Positions 7,574 to 16,461 of a stretch of 64,000 nucleotides of DNA are shown here, in pieces. A model generated the notes under the pieces. The model was given only the letters and a program-made list of their open reading frames with translations, did no database searches and was not told the DNA's origin. Location: positions 41,702 to 105,701 of the forward strand of contig NZ_NCJH01000014.1 in NCBI RefSeq assembly GCF_002278925.1, in the 5' to 3' direction. Numbering within the stretch: the stretch's first letter is position 1; the number at the start of each line of letters is the position of its first letter. Source of the stretch: Polaromonas sp. 39-63-25. Its GTDB lineage: Bacteria; Pseudomonadota; Gammaproteobacteria; Burkholderiales; Burkholderiaceae_C. The position numbers and the translations under genes are program-made.

Positions 7574-10270
7574 TCAGCCCGCCTTCAACTGATGCAGCGC
7601 CGCCTGGACGATGCTTGATGCATCGACCCCGAAAAATCCGCGCAGCGCCGCACGGGTGTCGCTGCGGCCGAAACCGTCCGTGCCCAAGGTCAGGTAGCTG
7701 CGGCCGGCCGGCAGGAAGGCGCGGATGCTTTCGGGCACGGCGCGTACATAGTCGGTGGCGGCGATGATGGGGCCTTCGCTGTCCTTGAGTTGTTCCGCAA
7801 TGAAGGGCGCAGACGCGGGTTCGCCCTGGAGCGCGCGCTGCTGGCAGGCCGCGCCGTCACGCGCGAGTTCGCTCCAGCTGGTCACGCTGTACACCGTCAC
7901 GTCCAGACCCTGCTCGGCCAGCTGCTGCGCCGCCTTGATCACCTCGGTCAAAATCGCGCCGGAGCCCAGCAGCGTCAATTTTTCAAGCGTTTGTTGGCTC
8001 TGGCCCTTGTCTGGTGAGCGCGAGTAGCTATTGAATTTATAGCATCCGCGAACAATACCGGCTTCGGACCCGGGCCGCAAATCGGGTTGCGCATAGTTTT
8101 CGTTCATCAGCGTGACGTAATAAAAAACGTCCTGCTGCTCCACCATCATTTCCTGCATGCCGCGGTCGATGATGACGGCCAGCTCGCAGGCAAAGGCCGG
8201 GTCGTAGGCCTTGCAGTTGGGAATGGTCGCGGCCACCAGATGGCTGGAGCCGTCCTGGTGCTGCAGGCCTTCGCCGCCCAGCGTGGTGCGGCCCGAGGTG
8301 GCGCCCAGCAGAAAGCCGCGGGCGCGCTGGTCGGCAGCGGCCCAGATCTGGTCGCCCACGCGCTGGAAACCGAACATCGAGTAGTAGATGTAGAAGGGCA
8401 GCATCGCCAGTCCGTGCACGCTGTAGCTGGTGGCGGCGGCCGTCCAGCTGGCAAGTGCACCGGCTTCGCTGATGCCTTCCTCGAGAATCTGGCCGTCGAG
8501 CGCTTCGCGGTAACTGAGCACCGAGCCGATGTCTTCCGGCGCGTACTTCTGGCCCACACTCGAATAAATGCCGACCTGCTTGAACAGGTTCGCCATGCCG
8601 AAGGTGCGCGCTTCGTCAGCAACGATGGGCACGATGCGTGGGCCGAGTGACGCGTCTTTCAGCAGGCCGCCCAGCATGCGCACAAAGGCCATGGTGGTGC
8701 TCATCTCCTTGCCGTCGGCGGCCAGTGCAAAGTTCGCATACACGGGCAGGGCGGGGACAGGGACGGTGTCGGCGCTGGTTTCGCGTTTGGGCAGATAACC
8801 GCCCAGCGCGGCGCGCTTGGCGTGCAGGTACTGCATTTCCGGGCTGTCTGCGGCCGGCTTGTAAAACGCCAGTTGCTTCGCCTGTTCGTCGCTGAGCGGC
8901 AGGTTGAAGCGGTTGCGGAATTCGAGCAGATCGCTTTCGTCGAACTTCTTCTGTGAATGCGTGGTCATCTTGCCCTGGCCGGCGCTGCCCATGCCGTAAC
9001 CTTTTTTGGTGTGCGCCAGGATCACCGTCGGCTGGCCGGTGTGGTTGGCGGCGGCGGCATAGGCCGCGTGGATTTTCACGAGGTCGTGGCCGCCGCGCTT
9101 GAGCCGGTCGATCTGCTCGTCCGTCATGCCCTGCGCCAGTCGTGCGAGCTCTTCGTTCTGGCCGAAGAAGTTGTCGCGGTTGAAGCGGCCGTCTTTCGCT
9201 GCAAAGGTCTGCATCTGGCCGTCCACCGTGTGCGCAAAGGCCTGCGTCAGCGCGCCGGTGATGTCGCGCGCAAACAGGCCGTCCCAGTCGCTGCCCCACA
9301 CCAGCTTGATGACATTCCAGCCGGCGCCGGCAAACAGCTTCTCCAGCTCGTCGATGATGCGGCCGTTGCCGCGCACCGGGCCGTCCAGGCGCTGCAGGTT
9401 GCAGTTGACAACCCAGACCAGGTTGTCCAGGCCTTCGCGTGCGGCCAGCGTCAGCGCGCTCATCGACTCGGGCTCGTCCATCTCGCCGTCGCCGAACACG
9501 CCCCACACCTTTCGGCCGGTGCAGTCGAGCAGGCGTCGGTGCGTGAGGTAGTGCATGAAACGCGCGTGGTAAATCGAACTGATCGGACCGATCCCCATGG
9601 AGCCGGTCGGAAACTGCCAGAAGTCGGGCATCAGGTAGGGGTGCGGGTAGCTCGACAGTCCCTGTGCGCCTTGGGTCGCCGCCGAGAGTTCCTGGCGGTA
9701 AAACCCCAGATCTTTTTCGTTCAGCCGGCTTTCGAGGTAGGCGCGGGCATACACGCCGGGCGCGCTGTGCGGCTGGAAAAAAACCAGGTCGCCGCGATGC
9801 TGGTTAACACCGTCGATTTGACCGAGCCCTTCGCGTGCATGAAAGAAATGGTTGAAGCCGGTTTCAAACAGATCGGCCGCGCTGGCATAACTGGCAATGT
9901 GGCCGCCGAGCTCGCTCGATCCACCCGACTCGGCCTGGTTGGCGCGCACCACCATGGCCAGCGCGTTCCAGCGCATCAACGAGGCCAGCCGTTCTTCCAT
10001 CGCCAGGTCGCCCGGAAAAACCGGCTGTTCGTTGACACCGACGGTGTTGACATAAGGCGTGGCGAGTTCCGGCTTCCAGCTCACGCGCTGCTCGCGCGCC
10101 AGCCGCGCCAGTTCATCGAGCAGGTAACGTGCGCGGGCCTGGCCTTGCGTCGCTGCCAGTGCCATGAAAGCCTCGCGCCATTCGGCGGTTTCCTGGGGAT
10201 CGGTGTCGGGTATGGGCATGGCAGCCTGCTGCAGGGCGTGGAGGGCATGGAGTGGGGCGGGCGCATTCAT
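7574..10270 (-). CDS. aceE: Homodimeric 2-oxoacid (pyruvate-type) dehydrogenase E1
   Basis: An 898-residue thiamine-diphosphate enzyme of the homodimeric E1 type, with the ThDP/Mg signature GDGEMDEPESM, an inner AKDGRFNRDNFFG region and the transketolase-like C-terminal half. It would decarboxylate pyruvate or a related 2-oxoacid and acylate the E2 lipoyl group. No aceF or lpd is next to it; instead it is divergent from an Lrp-type regulator, as in the Pseudomonas putida mdeR/mdeB arrangement, so a 2-oxobutyrate-preferring paralogue is a real alternative. A TATATT box lies 6 nt before the ATG. A copy of the AGCTAT repeat is embedded in frame near residues 742-750. Confidence 0.88.
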   Translation of the reverse strand: MNAPAPLHALHALQQAAMPIPDTDPQETAEWREAFMALAATQGQARARYLLDELARLAREQRVSWKPELATPYVNTVGVNEQPVFPGDLAMEERLASLMRWNALAMVVRANQAESGGSSELGGHIASYASAADLFETGFNHFFHAREGLGQIDGVNQHRGDLVFFQPHSAPGVYARAYLESRLNEKDLGFYRQELSAATQGAQGLSSYPHPYLMPDFWQFPTGSMGIGPISSIYHARFMHYLTHRRLLDCTGRKVWGVFGDGEMDEPESMSALTLAAREGLDNLVWVVNCNLQRLDGPVRGNGRIIDELEKLFAGAGWNVIKLVWGSDWDGLFARDITGALTQAFAHTVDGQMQTFAAKDGRFNRDNFFGQNEELARLAQGMTDEQIDRLKRGGHDLVKIHAAYAAAANHTGQPTVILAHTKKGYGMGSAGQGKMTTHSQKKFDESDLLEFRNRFNLPLSDEQAKQLAFYKPAADSPEMQYLHAKRAALGGYLPKRETSADTVPVPALPVYANFALAADGKEMSTTMAFVRMLGGLLKDASLGPRIVPIVADEARTFGMANLFKQVGIYSSVGQKYAPEDIGSVLSYREALDGQILEEGISEAGALASWTAAATSYSVHGLAMLPFYIYYSMFGFQRVGDQIWAAADQRARGFLLGATSGRTTLGGEGLQHQDGSSHLVAATIPNCKAYDPAFACELAVIIDRGMQEMMVEQQDVFYYVTLMNENYAQPDLRPGSEAGIVRGCYKFNSYSRSPDKGQSQQTLEKLTLLGSGAILTEVIKAAQQLAEQGLDVTVYSVTSWSELARDGAACQQRALQGEPASAPFIAEQLKDSEGPIIAATDYVRAVPESIRAFLPAGRSYLTLGTDGFGRSDTRAALRGFFGVDASSIVQAALHQLKAG
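8023..8046. repeat. AGCTAT-family repeat inside the E1 coding sequence
   Basis: The core GCTATTGAATTTATAGC is identical to the core of the intergenic copy near 32440. Here it is read in frame and encodes part of GCYKFNSYSRSPDK. It falls in a loop between conserved blocks of E1 (before LLGSGAIL). Confidence 0.75.
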
Positions 10271-10372
10271 GCCCTCAATATAGGCCGATTGACCCCCTAT
10301 GAGCTGTCAAAATACGTCGCCATAATCCTGTTTGGCGGCATAAAATGCTTCAAATTGGAGATTTTAGGCGCC

Positions 10373-10840
10373 ATGAAGCTGGATGCACTGGATTTGCGGA
10401 TACTCGACGAGTTGCAGCGCGACGGCTCGTTGTCCAACGTGGAGCTGGCCAGGCGCGTGCATTTGAGTCCGTCCCCCTGCCTGGCCCGGGTCAAGGCACT
10501 GGAGGCGGCCAGGGTGATCGACCGTTATGTGGCGATCGCCAATGCCGCGGCGCTGGGGCTGGGGCTGAGCGTGTTCATTTCCATCAGCCTGCGCTCGCAA
10601 AACAAGGACTCGCTCGCCGAGTTCGAGCGGCGCATTGCCGAGCACGACGAGGTCATGGAGTGTTACCTGATGACGGGTGACAGCGACTACCTGATCCGTG
10701 TGGCCGTGGCCGACATCGCGGCGCTCGAAAAATTTATTCTCGAGCAGCTCACGCCGATTCCGGGCATTGAAAAAATACGCTCGAGCTTTGCGCTCAAGCA
10801 GGTGCGCTACAAAACTGCGCTGCCGCTGCCAGCGCTGTGA
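10373..10840 (+). CDS. Lrp/AsnC family transcriptional regulator
   Basis: A 155-residue regulator: N-terminal winged helix-turn-helix (LDLRILDELQRDGSLSNVELARRVHLSPSPCLARVKALE) followed by a RAM (ligand-binding) domain with the MECYLMTGDSDYLIRVAV segment. Lrp proteins form octamers and sense amino acids. It is divergent from the E1 gene with 102 bp between, a usual arrangement for a local regulator responding to an amino acid whose 2-oxoacid is the E1 substrate. The start ATG at 10373 has GGAG 12 nt upstream. The target assignment is inference from context; P. putida MdeR is the closest functional precedent I know. Confidence 0.9.
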   Translation: MKLDALDLRILDELQRDGSLSNVELARRVHLSPSPCLARVKALEAARVIDRYVAIANAAALGLGLSVFISISLRSQNKDSLAEFERRIAEHDEVMECYLMTGDSDYLIRVAVADIAALEKFILEQLTPIPGIEKIRSSFALKQVRYKTALPLPAL

Positions 10841-10848
10841 AGAGGTCC

Positions 10849-12684
10849 CTAGCGGACGGGTGCCTGCTCTTCGCCGGTGAGGGCTGGATGAGAGGTTTCG
10901 AGCGCATTGATTTTTGCCAGGAGATCCTCCCGGCGTGTGCTGTCCTCCGGCGGAAGGCTCGCAGGTTCGCCGGCAGCATCGACAAACTGGACGTAGTGCT
11001 TCGGGCCTGAGGTCATTCGCCGCAGGCGGGTTTTGAGGCTGTCGATGATTTGCTGTCCGGTCTGGGCCCCCGGCGTGCCGTGCCAGATGGCGATGTGCAG
11101 GTTGAACGCGTTGGGGTCGTCCAGTTTTCCGGACAGGCGTATGCAGTCGGCCAGGATCTTGGTGGCGATTTCGGCGACGGCCTCGCGATTGACCGGGCCT
11201 TCGATGAGCATCAGAAACAGGTTCTCGTCGTAACGGACCACTGTGTCCATGTCGCGCGCGGCCCGGCGCAGGATTTCGCCGATGCGCGAAAGCGCGGTGC
11301 TGCGCTTGTGGTCGCTGAGTTCGTCAGGGCTGGGGACCTGGTCGAGCCAGCTCAGCATCAACAGGCCGCATTCCGAGTGTTTGCGGCGCGCGCGCAGCAG
11401 CATTTGCGCCAGCCGGTTGTCGATCACCCGGGGCAGCATCAGCCCGCTGGCCGGGTCATAAGTGGCCAGGGCGGCACCGCGATGGGTGGAAAACAGGGCA
11501 GCCCGGCTGCGCCATGCCAGCACAAAAAAGATCCACAGCAGCCCGACCATGGCCGACAACACGCCGGCCGCCTGTGCCTCCTCGATGTTCTGCACCCAGC
11601 CCGCGTTGTAGGACAGCCGCGCCAGCGCTGCCAGTGCGATGGGTGCCGTGCCCAGCAGGAGCAGCAGGTTCCATGCCTGCCCGCGCAGGGACATCCACAC
11701 CAGGCTGCCCAGGATTGCCACCGTGGCCAGCGCCAGCCACAGGTTGCGAAGGTCGCGCGGGATGAAGTCCCGATCGATCGCCGCCAGGCCGGCCACGAGA
11801 AGGCTGCCCGCTGCGACGGTGGCCAGCAGCCGGTAAATGCGCGGGTGGCCGCTTTTGGCGTAGCTGGCCTGGGCGCAGAACCATGCCCCGGCGGCCATGC
11901 TCAGCCCGGCCGAGACCCAGCCCATGACCTGGTTGAGGTGTGCGCTGCCTGGCCACATGCGCCAGCCGCCGTAGTCGATCAGCACCAGCTGCGTGAACAT
12001 CAGCGTCACCACCACGGCGCCAAACCACAAAAACACCCGGTTGCGTGCCATGGAGAACGCGGCAAGGCTCAGCGCTGCCAGCACGCTGAACATGCCCCAC
12101 ATCAGGCCAATCACCACGCCCACGCGGGAGGCGCCGTCAACGTATTCGACGGGAGACAGCAGCATGGGTCGCCCCGTGAGCGCCCGGTTGTTCTCGAAGC
12201 GCAGGTAGTAGGTCTGCACGCGGTCACTGCGTGTCTGCAATTCAAAGCTGGGCACGCGGGTGCGCAATGACCAGTTGGCCGGCGCAATCGCCTCGCCGGC
12301 CGCCTGTACGAGCCAGTCGCCCCGGGGGCCGCGCGAGAAAAGGCTGGCCTTGACGAGCGCCTGGCCCGGCAAACGGATGAACCAGGTTTGAAGCGACTCG
12401 GTGGCCGGTAGTGAGAAGGTGGCCCAGACGTCCTGCTTGCCCGAAGTGGGAAGAACTGTGTTGTCGGTGTAGGGCTGCAATCCCCAGGGCCCGGCGGCAG
12501 TGAAGGCGTCGGGCGAGGCAATCGTGCCCTTTGGCACGGCCACCCACTGCAGCGGTTCGGCCAGCGTGATGGTGACGCTGTCGCTGTAAAGGCGGTCAAA
12601 GTCCTGCGTGTGGCCTGCCCGCAGCACCAGGCCAAGCAGCACCAGAAAAAAAATGCGCAAGTTGGCCTTTCTGTACATCCGCAT
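10849..12684 (-). CDS. 7TM sensor protein (7TMR-DISM) with degenerate GGDEF domain
   Basis: A 611-residue membrane protein: signal peptide, a periplasmic 7TMR-DISM extracellular-2 type beta domain (about 30-180), seven membrane spans (about 190-395) and a cytoplasmic domain shaped like a diguanylate cyclase. At the position of the active-site loop the sequence is RYDENLFLMLIE (about 482-493) instead of RxGGDEF, so both glycines are gone and c-di-GMP synthesis is not expected. It may bind nucleotide or act as a scaffold. It is monocistronic and convergent with the Lrp gene. The receptor ligand is unknown; carbohydrates are typical for this extracellular fold. Confidence 0.8.
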   Translation of the reverse strand: MRMYRKANLRIFFLVLLGLVLRAGHTQDFDRLYSDSVTITLAEPLQWVAVPKGTIASPDAFTAAGPWGLQPYTDNTVLPTSGKQDVWATFSLPATESLQTWFIRLPGQALVKASLFSRGPRGDWLVQAAGEAIAPANWSLRTRVPSFELQTRSDRVQTYYLRFENNRALTGRPMLLSPVEYVDGASRVGVVIGLMWGMFSVLAALSLAAFSMARNRVFLWFGAVVVTLMFTQLVLIDYGGWRMWPGSAHLNQVMGWVSAGLSMAAGAWFCAQASYAKSGHPRIYRLLATVAAGSLLVAGLAAIDRDFIPRDLRNLWLALATVAILGSLVWMSLRGQAWNLLLLLGTAPIALAALARLSYNAGWVQNIEEAQAAGVLSAMVGLLWIFFVLAWRSRAALFSTHRGAALATYDPASGLMLPRVIDNRLAQMLLRARRKHSECGLLMLSWLDQVPSPDELSDHKRSTALSRIGEILRRAARDMDTVVRYDENLFLMLIEGPVNREAVAEIATKILADCIRLSGKLDDPNAFNLHIAIWHGTPGAQTGQQIIDSLKTRLRRMTSGPKHYVQFVDAAGEPASLPPEDSTRREDLLAKINALETSHPALTGEEQAPVR

Positions 12685-12791
12685 AGCTTATTGCATAACC
12701 TGTTGCTTAAGCGCGTGCTGTCCGGCAGCGGATCGCCCGGCCATCACGATGTCACAAGAATTGACCTCTATCCGTCTTCCTTCAACAACGG

Positions 12792-13037
12792 ATGCCACAT
12801 GCCTTACCCCGGCCTCACCGGAGCCCCGACCCGAACAAGCGGACGCGCAAGCCGCTGAACAATGGCGTGCCGACCTTCCTCTTCTTCATGATCGAAAACG
12901 TGGACCTGGTCGATGCCGCGTACATCATCGCGGGCAATGACAACAAGCTCCCGTTTTCGGGCCGCCGCGAGCCGAACCAGGCTGACGACTACGCGCTGAT
13001 CCTGCTGGAAGTCGGCGATTTCCCCAAGGCGCAGTGA
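12792..13037 (+). pseudogene. Possible small protein or 3' remnant of a gene
   Basis: An 81-codon frame whose second half (from about residue 30: TFLFFMIENVDLVDAAYI onward) has high-GC third positions and looks like real protein, while the first 30 residues are Pro/Arg-rich and look untranslated. In the neighbouring frame just upstream (about 12750-12860) another stretch reads RIDLYPSSFNNGCHMPYP, which may be the earlier part of the same ancestral gene after a frameshift. I do not recognise the family. It could also be a genuine short gene. Confidence 0.35.
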
Positions 13038-13050
13038 GGGGGCAGGGTGC

Positions 13051-13110
13051 AAATGCTATTGAATCAATAGCTGCTTGCGCCCGTCCCTTCTGGGTTGGAG
13101 GCCGAAAAGA
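13051..13110. repeat. AGCTAT-family intergenic repeat
   Basis: GCTATTGAATCAATAGCTGC is followed by TTGCGCCCGTCCCTTC and a GGTTGGAGGCCGA tail. The same three-part arrangement occurs near 57717, and inverted copies occur near 29061, 32392, 41405, 43040 and 53480. It lies between a gene remnant and the end of prfC. Confidence 0.8.
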
Positions 13111-14727
13111 CTAGATTTTTGACTGGAAGACCAGGCCCGCGTGTTCGCGCAGCGCATGGAACTTGATCTTGGGCCACTGCTGCTCGACGGCGCGCAAGGT
13201 GGCGCTGTGATCGACCAGCAGCGTGGGCGCATCCACCGCGTCGAGTGCCACTCGGTGCGCATTGGCGTCGATGAATTTTTTCAGCTCGTTCGGGTCATCG
13301 CAGGTGACCCAGCGTGCGAGGTTGAAGTTGCTCGGCATGATGCGCGCCTTGACGCCGTATTCGTGCTCGAGCCGGTGTGCCACTACCTCGAATTGCAGCT
13401 GACCCACGGCGCCCAGCAGCAGCAGGGAGCCGGCAATCGGCCGGAACACCTGGATCGCGCCTTCTTCACCGAGCTGGGTCAGGCCGGCACGCAGCTGCTT
13501 GCTGCGCAGCGGGTCGGCGACCTCGACCGCGCGGAACATTTCCGGCGCGAAGAAGGGCAGGCCGGTGAACTGCAGCGCCTCGCCTTCGGTGAGGGTGTCG
13601 CCGAGCTGCAGGATGCCGTGGTTCGGGATGCCTATGATGTCGCCGGCAAAGGCGGTGTCCAGCAGTTCGCGGCGCTGGCTCATGAAACTCACCACGGTGT
13701 TGGGCCGGATCTCCTTGCCGCTGCGCACCACCTTCAGGCGCATGCCGCGGGTGAACTCGCCGCTGGCCACGCGTAAAAAGGCGATGCGGTCGCGGTGCGC
13801 CGGGTCCATGTTGGCCTGGATCTTGAACACCACGCCCGAGAATTTCTTTTCTTCCGGATGCACCACGCGCTGCAGCGCGGTGCGATCGGCCGGCGCCGGC
13901 GCCAGGTCCACCAGCGCGTCCAGCACTTCCTGCACGCCGAAGTTGTTGATGGCCGAGCCGAAAAACATCGGTGTCTGCTTGCCGGAGAGAAACGCGGCAC
14001 GGTCAAACTCGGGTGAGGCGCCTTCAAGCAACTCCAGTTCGCCCTGCGCCTGGGTGAACTCGGCGCCAAAACGCCGTTCCGCTTCGGCGTTGTCCAGGCC
14101 GGCCAGGATTTCATCGTCGCCGCCGGCCTTGTCTTCGCCGGGGCTGAACACACGCATGCGTTTTTCACGCCGGTCGTAGACACCGTGGAACAGCTTGCCC
14201 ATGCCGACCGGCCAGGTGAAGGGTACGACGGTCATGCCGAGCTCCTGCTCGATCTCGTCCATCACGCTCATCGGGTCCTGCACCTCGCGGTCCATCTTGT
14301 TGACAAAGGTCAGAATGGGCGTGTTGCGGGCGCGGCAGACCTGCAGCAGGCGCCGGGTCTGCGGCTCGACGCCGTTGGCCGCGTCAATCACCATCAGCGC
14401 CGCATCGACCGCCGTCAGCACGCGGTAGGTGTCTTCGGAGAAGTCCTGGTGACCGGGGGTGTCCAGCAGGTTGATCACGCAGTCGCGGTATTCCATCTGC
14501 ATGACCGAGCTGGCCACCGAGATGCCGCGCTGCTTTTCGATCTCCATCCAGTCGGAGGTCGCGTGGCGTGCGGCCTTGCGCGCCTTGACGCTGCCGGCGA
14601 TCTGGATCGCGCCCGAGAACAGCAGCAGCTTTTCCGTCAGCGTGGTCTTGCCGGCGTCAGGGTGGGAGATGATGGCAAACGTGCGGCGGCGCTTGACCTG
14701 TTTTTCGATTTCAGTGGATTCGGACAT
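13111..14727 (-). CDS. prfC: Peptide chain release factor 3
   Basis: A 538-residue translational GTPase that recycles RF1/RF2 after termination. The G motifs are clear: SHPDAGKTTLTEK (P loop), the switch region ISVASSVM, DTPGHQDFSEDTYR (G3) and NKMDREVQDP (G4). Length and C-terminal domain match RF3, not EF-G. The ATG is preceded by a GATAAT box ending 8 nt upstream and no Shine-Dalgarno is seen, so the message may be leaderless. The gene stands alone. Confidence 0.96.
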   Translation of the reverse strand: MSESTEIEKQVKRRRTFAIISHPDAGKTTLTEKLLLFSGAIQIAGSVKARKAARHATSDWMEIEKQRGISVASSVMQMEYRDCVINLLDTPGHQDFSEDTYRVLTAVDAALMVIDAANGVEPQTRRLLQVCRARNTPILTFVNKMDREVQDPMSVMDEIEQELGMTVVPFTWPVGMGKLFHGVYDRREKRMRVFSPGEDKAGGDDEILAGLDNAEAERRFGAEFTQAQGELELLEGASPEFDRAAFLSGKQTPMFFGSAINNFGVQEVLDALVDLAPAPADRTALQRVVHPEEKKFSGVVFKIQANMDPAHRDRIAFLRVASGEFTRGMRLKVVRSGKEIRPNTVVSFMSQRRELLDTAFAGDIIGIPNHGILQLGDTLTEGEALQFTGLPFFAPEMFRAVEVADPLRSKQLRAGLTQLGEEGAIQVFRPIAGSLLLLGAVGQLQFEVVAHRLEHEYGVKARIMPSNFNLARWVTCDDPNELKKFIDANAHRVALDAVDAPTLLVDHSATLRAVEQQWPKIKFHALREHAGLVFQSKI

Positions 14728-14756
14728 AACCCACGATTATCGTTGACGGGGGTGGG

Positions 14757-14999
14757 CTAGCTGGCTTGCCTGGCGAAACGCGGCTGGCGGACGCCGTCGA
14801 TCACCACCTCTTCATTGAACATTGCAGCCGGTCGCACCCACAGGCCGTGCTCGCCATAAAGCGCGCGGTACAGGGTCAGGGGTTCGAGGGTTTCGCTGTG
14901 GCGCACGGTGCCCACCACTTCATACAGCATGCCCTTGTAATGGCGGTACAGGCCGGGCGGGGTGGTGATCAGCGGGGGAAGGTCGTCAGACATGGTCAT
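14757..14999 (-). CDS. DUF1653 family protein
   Basis: A small cytoplasmic protein of about 80 residues with the DUF1653 pattern: PPGLYRHYKGMLYEVVG, then TLEPLTLYRALYG and GLWVRPAAMFNE. The family is a beta-rich fold of unknown biochemical role found widely in proteobacteria. I set the start at 14999 (MTMSDDLPP); the second ATG at 14993 is equally possible, and the frame is open further upstream to 15053. It is divergent from the rRNA methyltransferase gene with a gap of about 50 bp. Confidence 0.8.
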   Translation of the reverse strand: MTMSDDLPPLITTPPGLYRHYKGMLYEVVGTVRHSETLEPLTLYRALYGEHGLWVRPAAMFNEEVVIDGVRQPRFARQAS

Positions 15000-15047
15000 C
15001 CAGATGCAAAAAGGCACGCCGCGGGCCTGCGGTGGGACAATAGGGGC

Positions 15048-16301
15048 ATGCATCCTAACGCCTTACTCGACAGTTGTGCCACGCTTCTCAAGCAGGTCCT
15101 CAGATTTGAACACCCCGCCGACATGGTGGTGTCGCGCCATTTTCGCGAGCAGCGTCTCGGCCCGCGCGAACGCGCGACCGTGGCCGAGACGATTTACGGC
15201 GTCCTGCGCAAAAAGAATCTCTACACCTACCTGGCCCAGCACGGCAGCGGCCCGACCGAGCGGCGCCTGGCCATTCTGGGTTTTGCGGCGGAGCGCGATT
15301 TTCTGCTGGGCGCCCTGACGGACCAGGAAAAGGACTGGCTGGCGCGCTGCGACCAGGTCAAACCGGACGACCTGATGGAGCCGCACCGCCACAACCTGCC
15401 GGCGTGGCTGGTCGAGCCGCTCAAGGCCCAGCTCGGGGCCGACTTCTGGCCGCTGGTGGAAAGCCTCAATGCACCGGCAGGGCTGGACCTGCGGGTCAAC
15501 ACCCTGAAAGACAAGCGGGCAGACATCCAGAAGGAGCTGGCCAAGGCCGGCATCAAGGCTGTCGCAACGCCCTATTCCCCTTGGGGCCTGCGGCTGGCCG
15601 GCAAACCGGCGCTCAACAAGCTGGAGGCCTTCACCCGCGGCGCGATCGAGGTGCAGGACGAGGGCTCGCAGTTGCTGGCCTTGCTGGTTGACGCCAAACG
15701 CGGGGAAATGGTGGTCGACTTTTGCGCGGGCGCGGGCGGCAAGACGCTTGCCCTGGGCGCCAGCATGCGCAACACCGGCCGGCTCTATGCCTTTGACACC
15801 TCGGGCCACCGGCTCGATGCCCTCAAGCCGCGGCTGGCCCGCAGCGGCCTGTCCAATGTCCACCCGGTCGCCATCGCGCACGAGCGCGACGAGCGCATCA
15901 AGCGCCTGGCCGGCAAGATCGACCGGGTGCTGGTTGATGCACCGTGTTCGGGCCTGGGAACCCTGCGCCGCAACCCTGACCTCAAATGGCGGCACAACCC
16001 CCAGGCCATTGAGGAGCTGACCGCCAAGCAGACCGCCATCTTGCAAAGCGCTGCGCGGCTGCTCAAGCCGGGCGGGCGGCTGGTTTATGCCACCTGCAGC
16101 ATCCTGCGCGAGGAAAACGAGGCGATCGCCGAGGCCTTCAGCGCTGCAAATAAAGAATTCACCGTCCTTGAAACCGGACCTTTGTTGACTCATCTAGGGG
16201 TGGAAAAGGCTGAAACACTGTGCCGCGGTCCCTACCTGCGGCTCTGGCCCTATCTGCATCAGACGGACGGTTTTTTTGCCGCGGTATGGCAAAAGGCTTG
16301 A
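15048..16301 (+). CDS. RsmB/NOP family RNA (cytosine-5) methyltransferase
   Basis: A 417-residue SAM-dependent methyltransferase. Motif I is DFCAGAGGKTLALG, motif IV is DAPCSGLGTLRRNPDLKW with the PCSG cysteine, and motif VI is VYATCSILREEN with the catalytic TC cysteine. The N-terminal region is the helical NusB-like domain seen in RsmB-type enzymes, which methylate 16S rRNA. Since E. coli RsmB usually neighbours fmt, and this copy does not, I leave the gene symbol open. A GACAAT box lies 6 nt before the ATG. Confidence 0.88.
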   Translation: MHPNALLDSCATLLKQVLRFEHPADMVVSRHFREQRLGPRERATVAETIYGVLRKKNLYTYLAQHGSGPTERRLAILGFAAERDFLLGALTDQEKDWLARCDQVKPDDLMEPHRHNLPAWLVEPLKAQLGADFWPLVESLNAPAGLDLRVNTLKDKRADIQKELAKAGIKAVATPYSPWGLRLAGKPALNKLEAFTRGAIEVQDEGSQLLALLVDAKRGEMVVDFCAGAGGKTLALGASMRNTGRLYAFDTSGHRLDALKPRLARSGLSNVHPVAIAHERDERIKRLAGKIDRVLVDAPCSGLGTLRRNPDLKWRHNPQAIEELTAKQTAILQSAARLLKPGGRLVYATCSILREENEAIAEAFSAANKEFTVLETGPLLTHLGVEKAETLCRGPYLRLWPYLHQTDGFFAAVWQKA

Positions 16302-16396
16302 TGTTTTTGATGGAAAAAGAAGGTGAGTAAGCCGAAGTTTCCGGTTAATCGGTGATTTTGTTCGTTTTTTACCGGTTTTGGTGCGAGTGCTCCGGC

Positions 16397-16425
16397 TTGA
16401 TGTTTGGCACGGGCCCAATTACAAT
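16397..16425 (+). promoter_or_regulatory. Sigma-70 promoter of the desaturase gene
   Basis: TTGATG (16397-16402) and TACAAT (16420-16425) are separated by exactly 17 nt, close to the consensus for housekeeping sigma-70. Transcription should start near 16432, at the left arm of the inverted repeat that follows. Confidence 0.7.
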
Positions 16426-16427
16426 GG

Positions 16428-16461
16428 AAAGTTGTCCGGCGCAGCCTCCGGAGACAACTTT
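16428..16461 (+). promoter_or_regulatory. Inverted repeat at the start of the desaturase transcript
   Basis: AAAGTTGTC (16428-16436) and GACAACTTT (16453-16461) form a perfect 9-bp inverted repeat; CCGG...CCGG inside extends the stem. It begins at the expected transcription start and lies 35 nt before the desaturase ATG, so it is either a repressor operator or a 5'-UTR hairpin. Confidence 0.6.

Noticed and set aside
16302-16396. Terminator for the RsmB-like gene
   Set aside because: Only a weak 5-bp CCGGT/ACCGG pairing across 24 nt followed by TTTT; not convincing.
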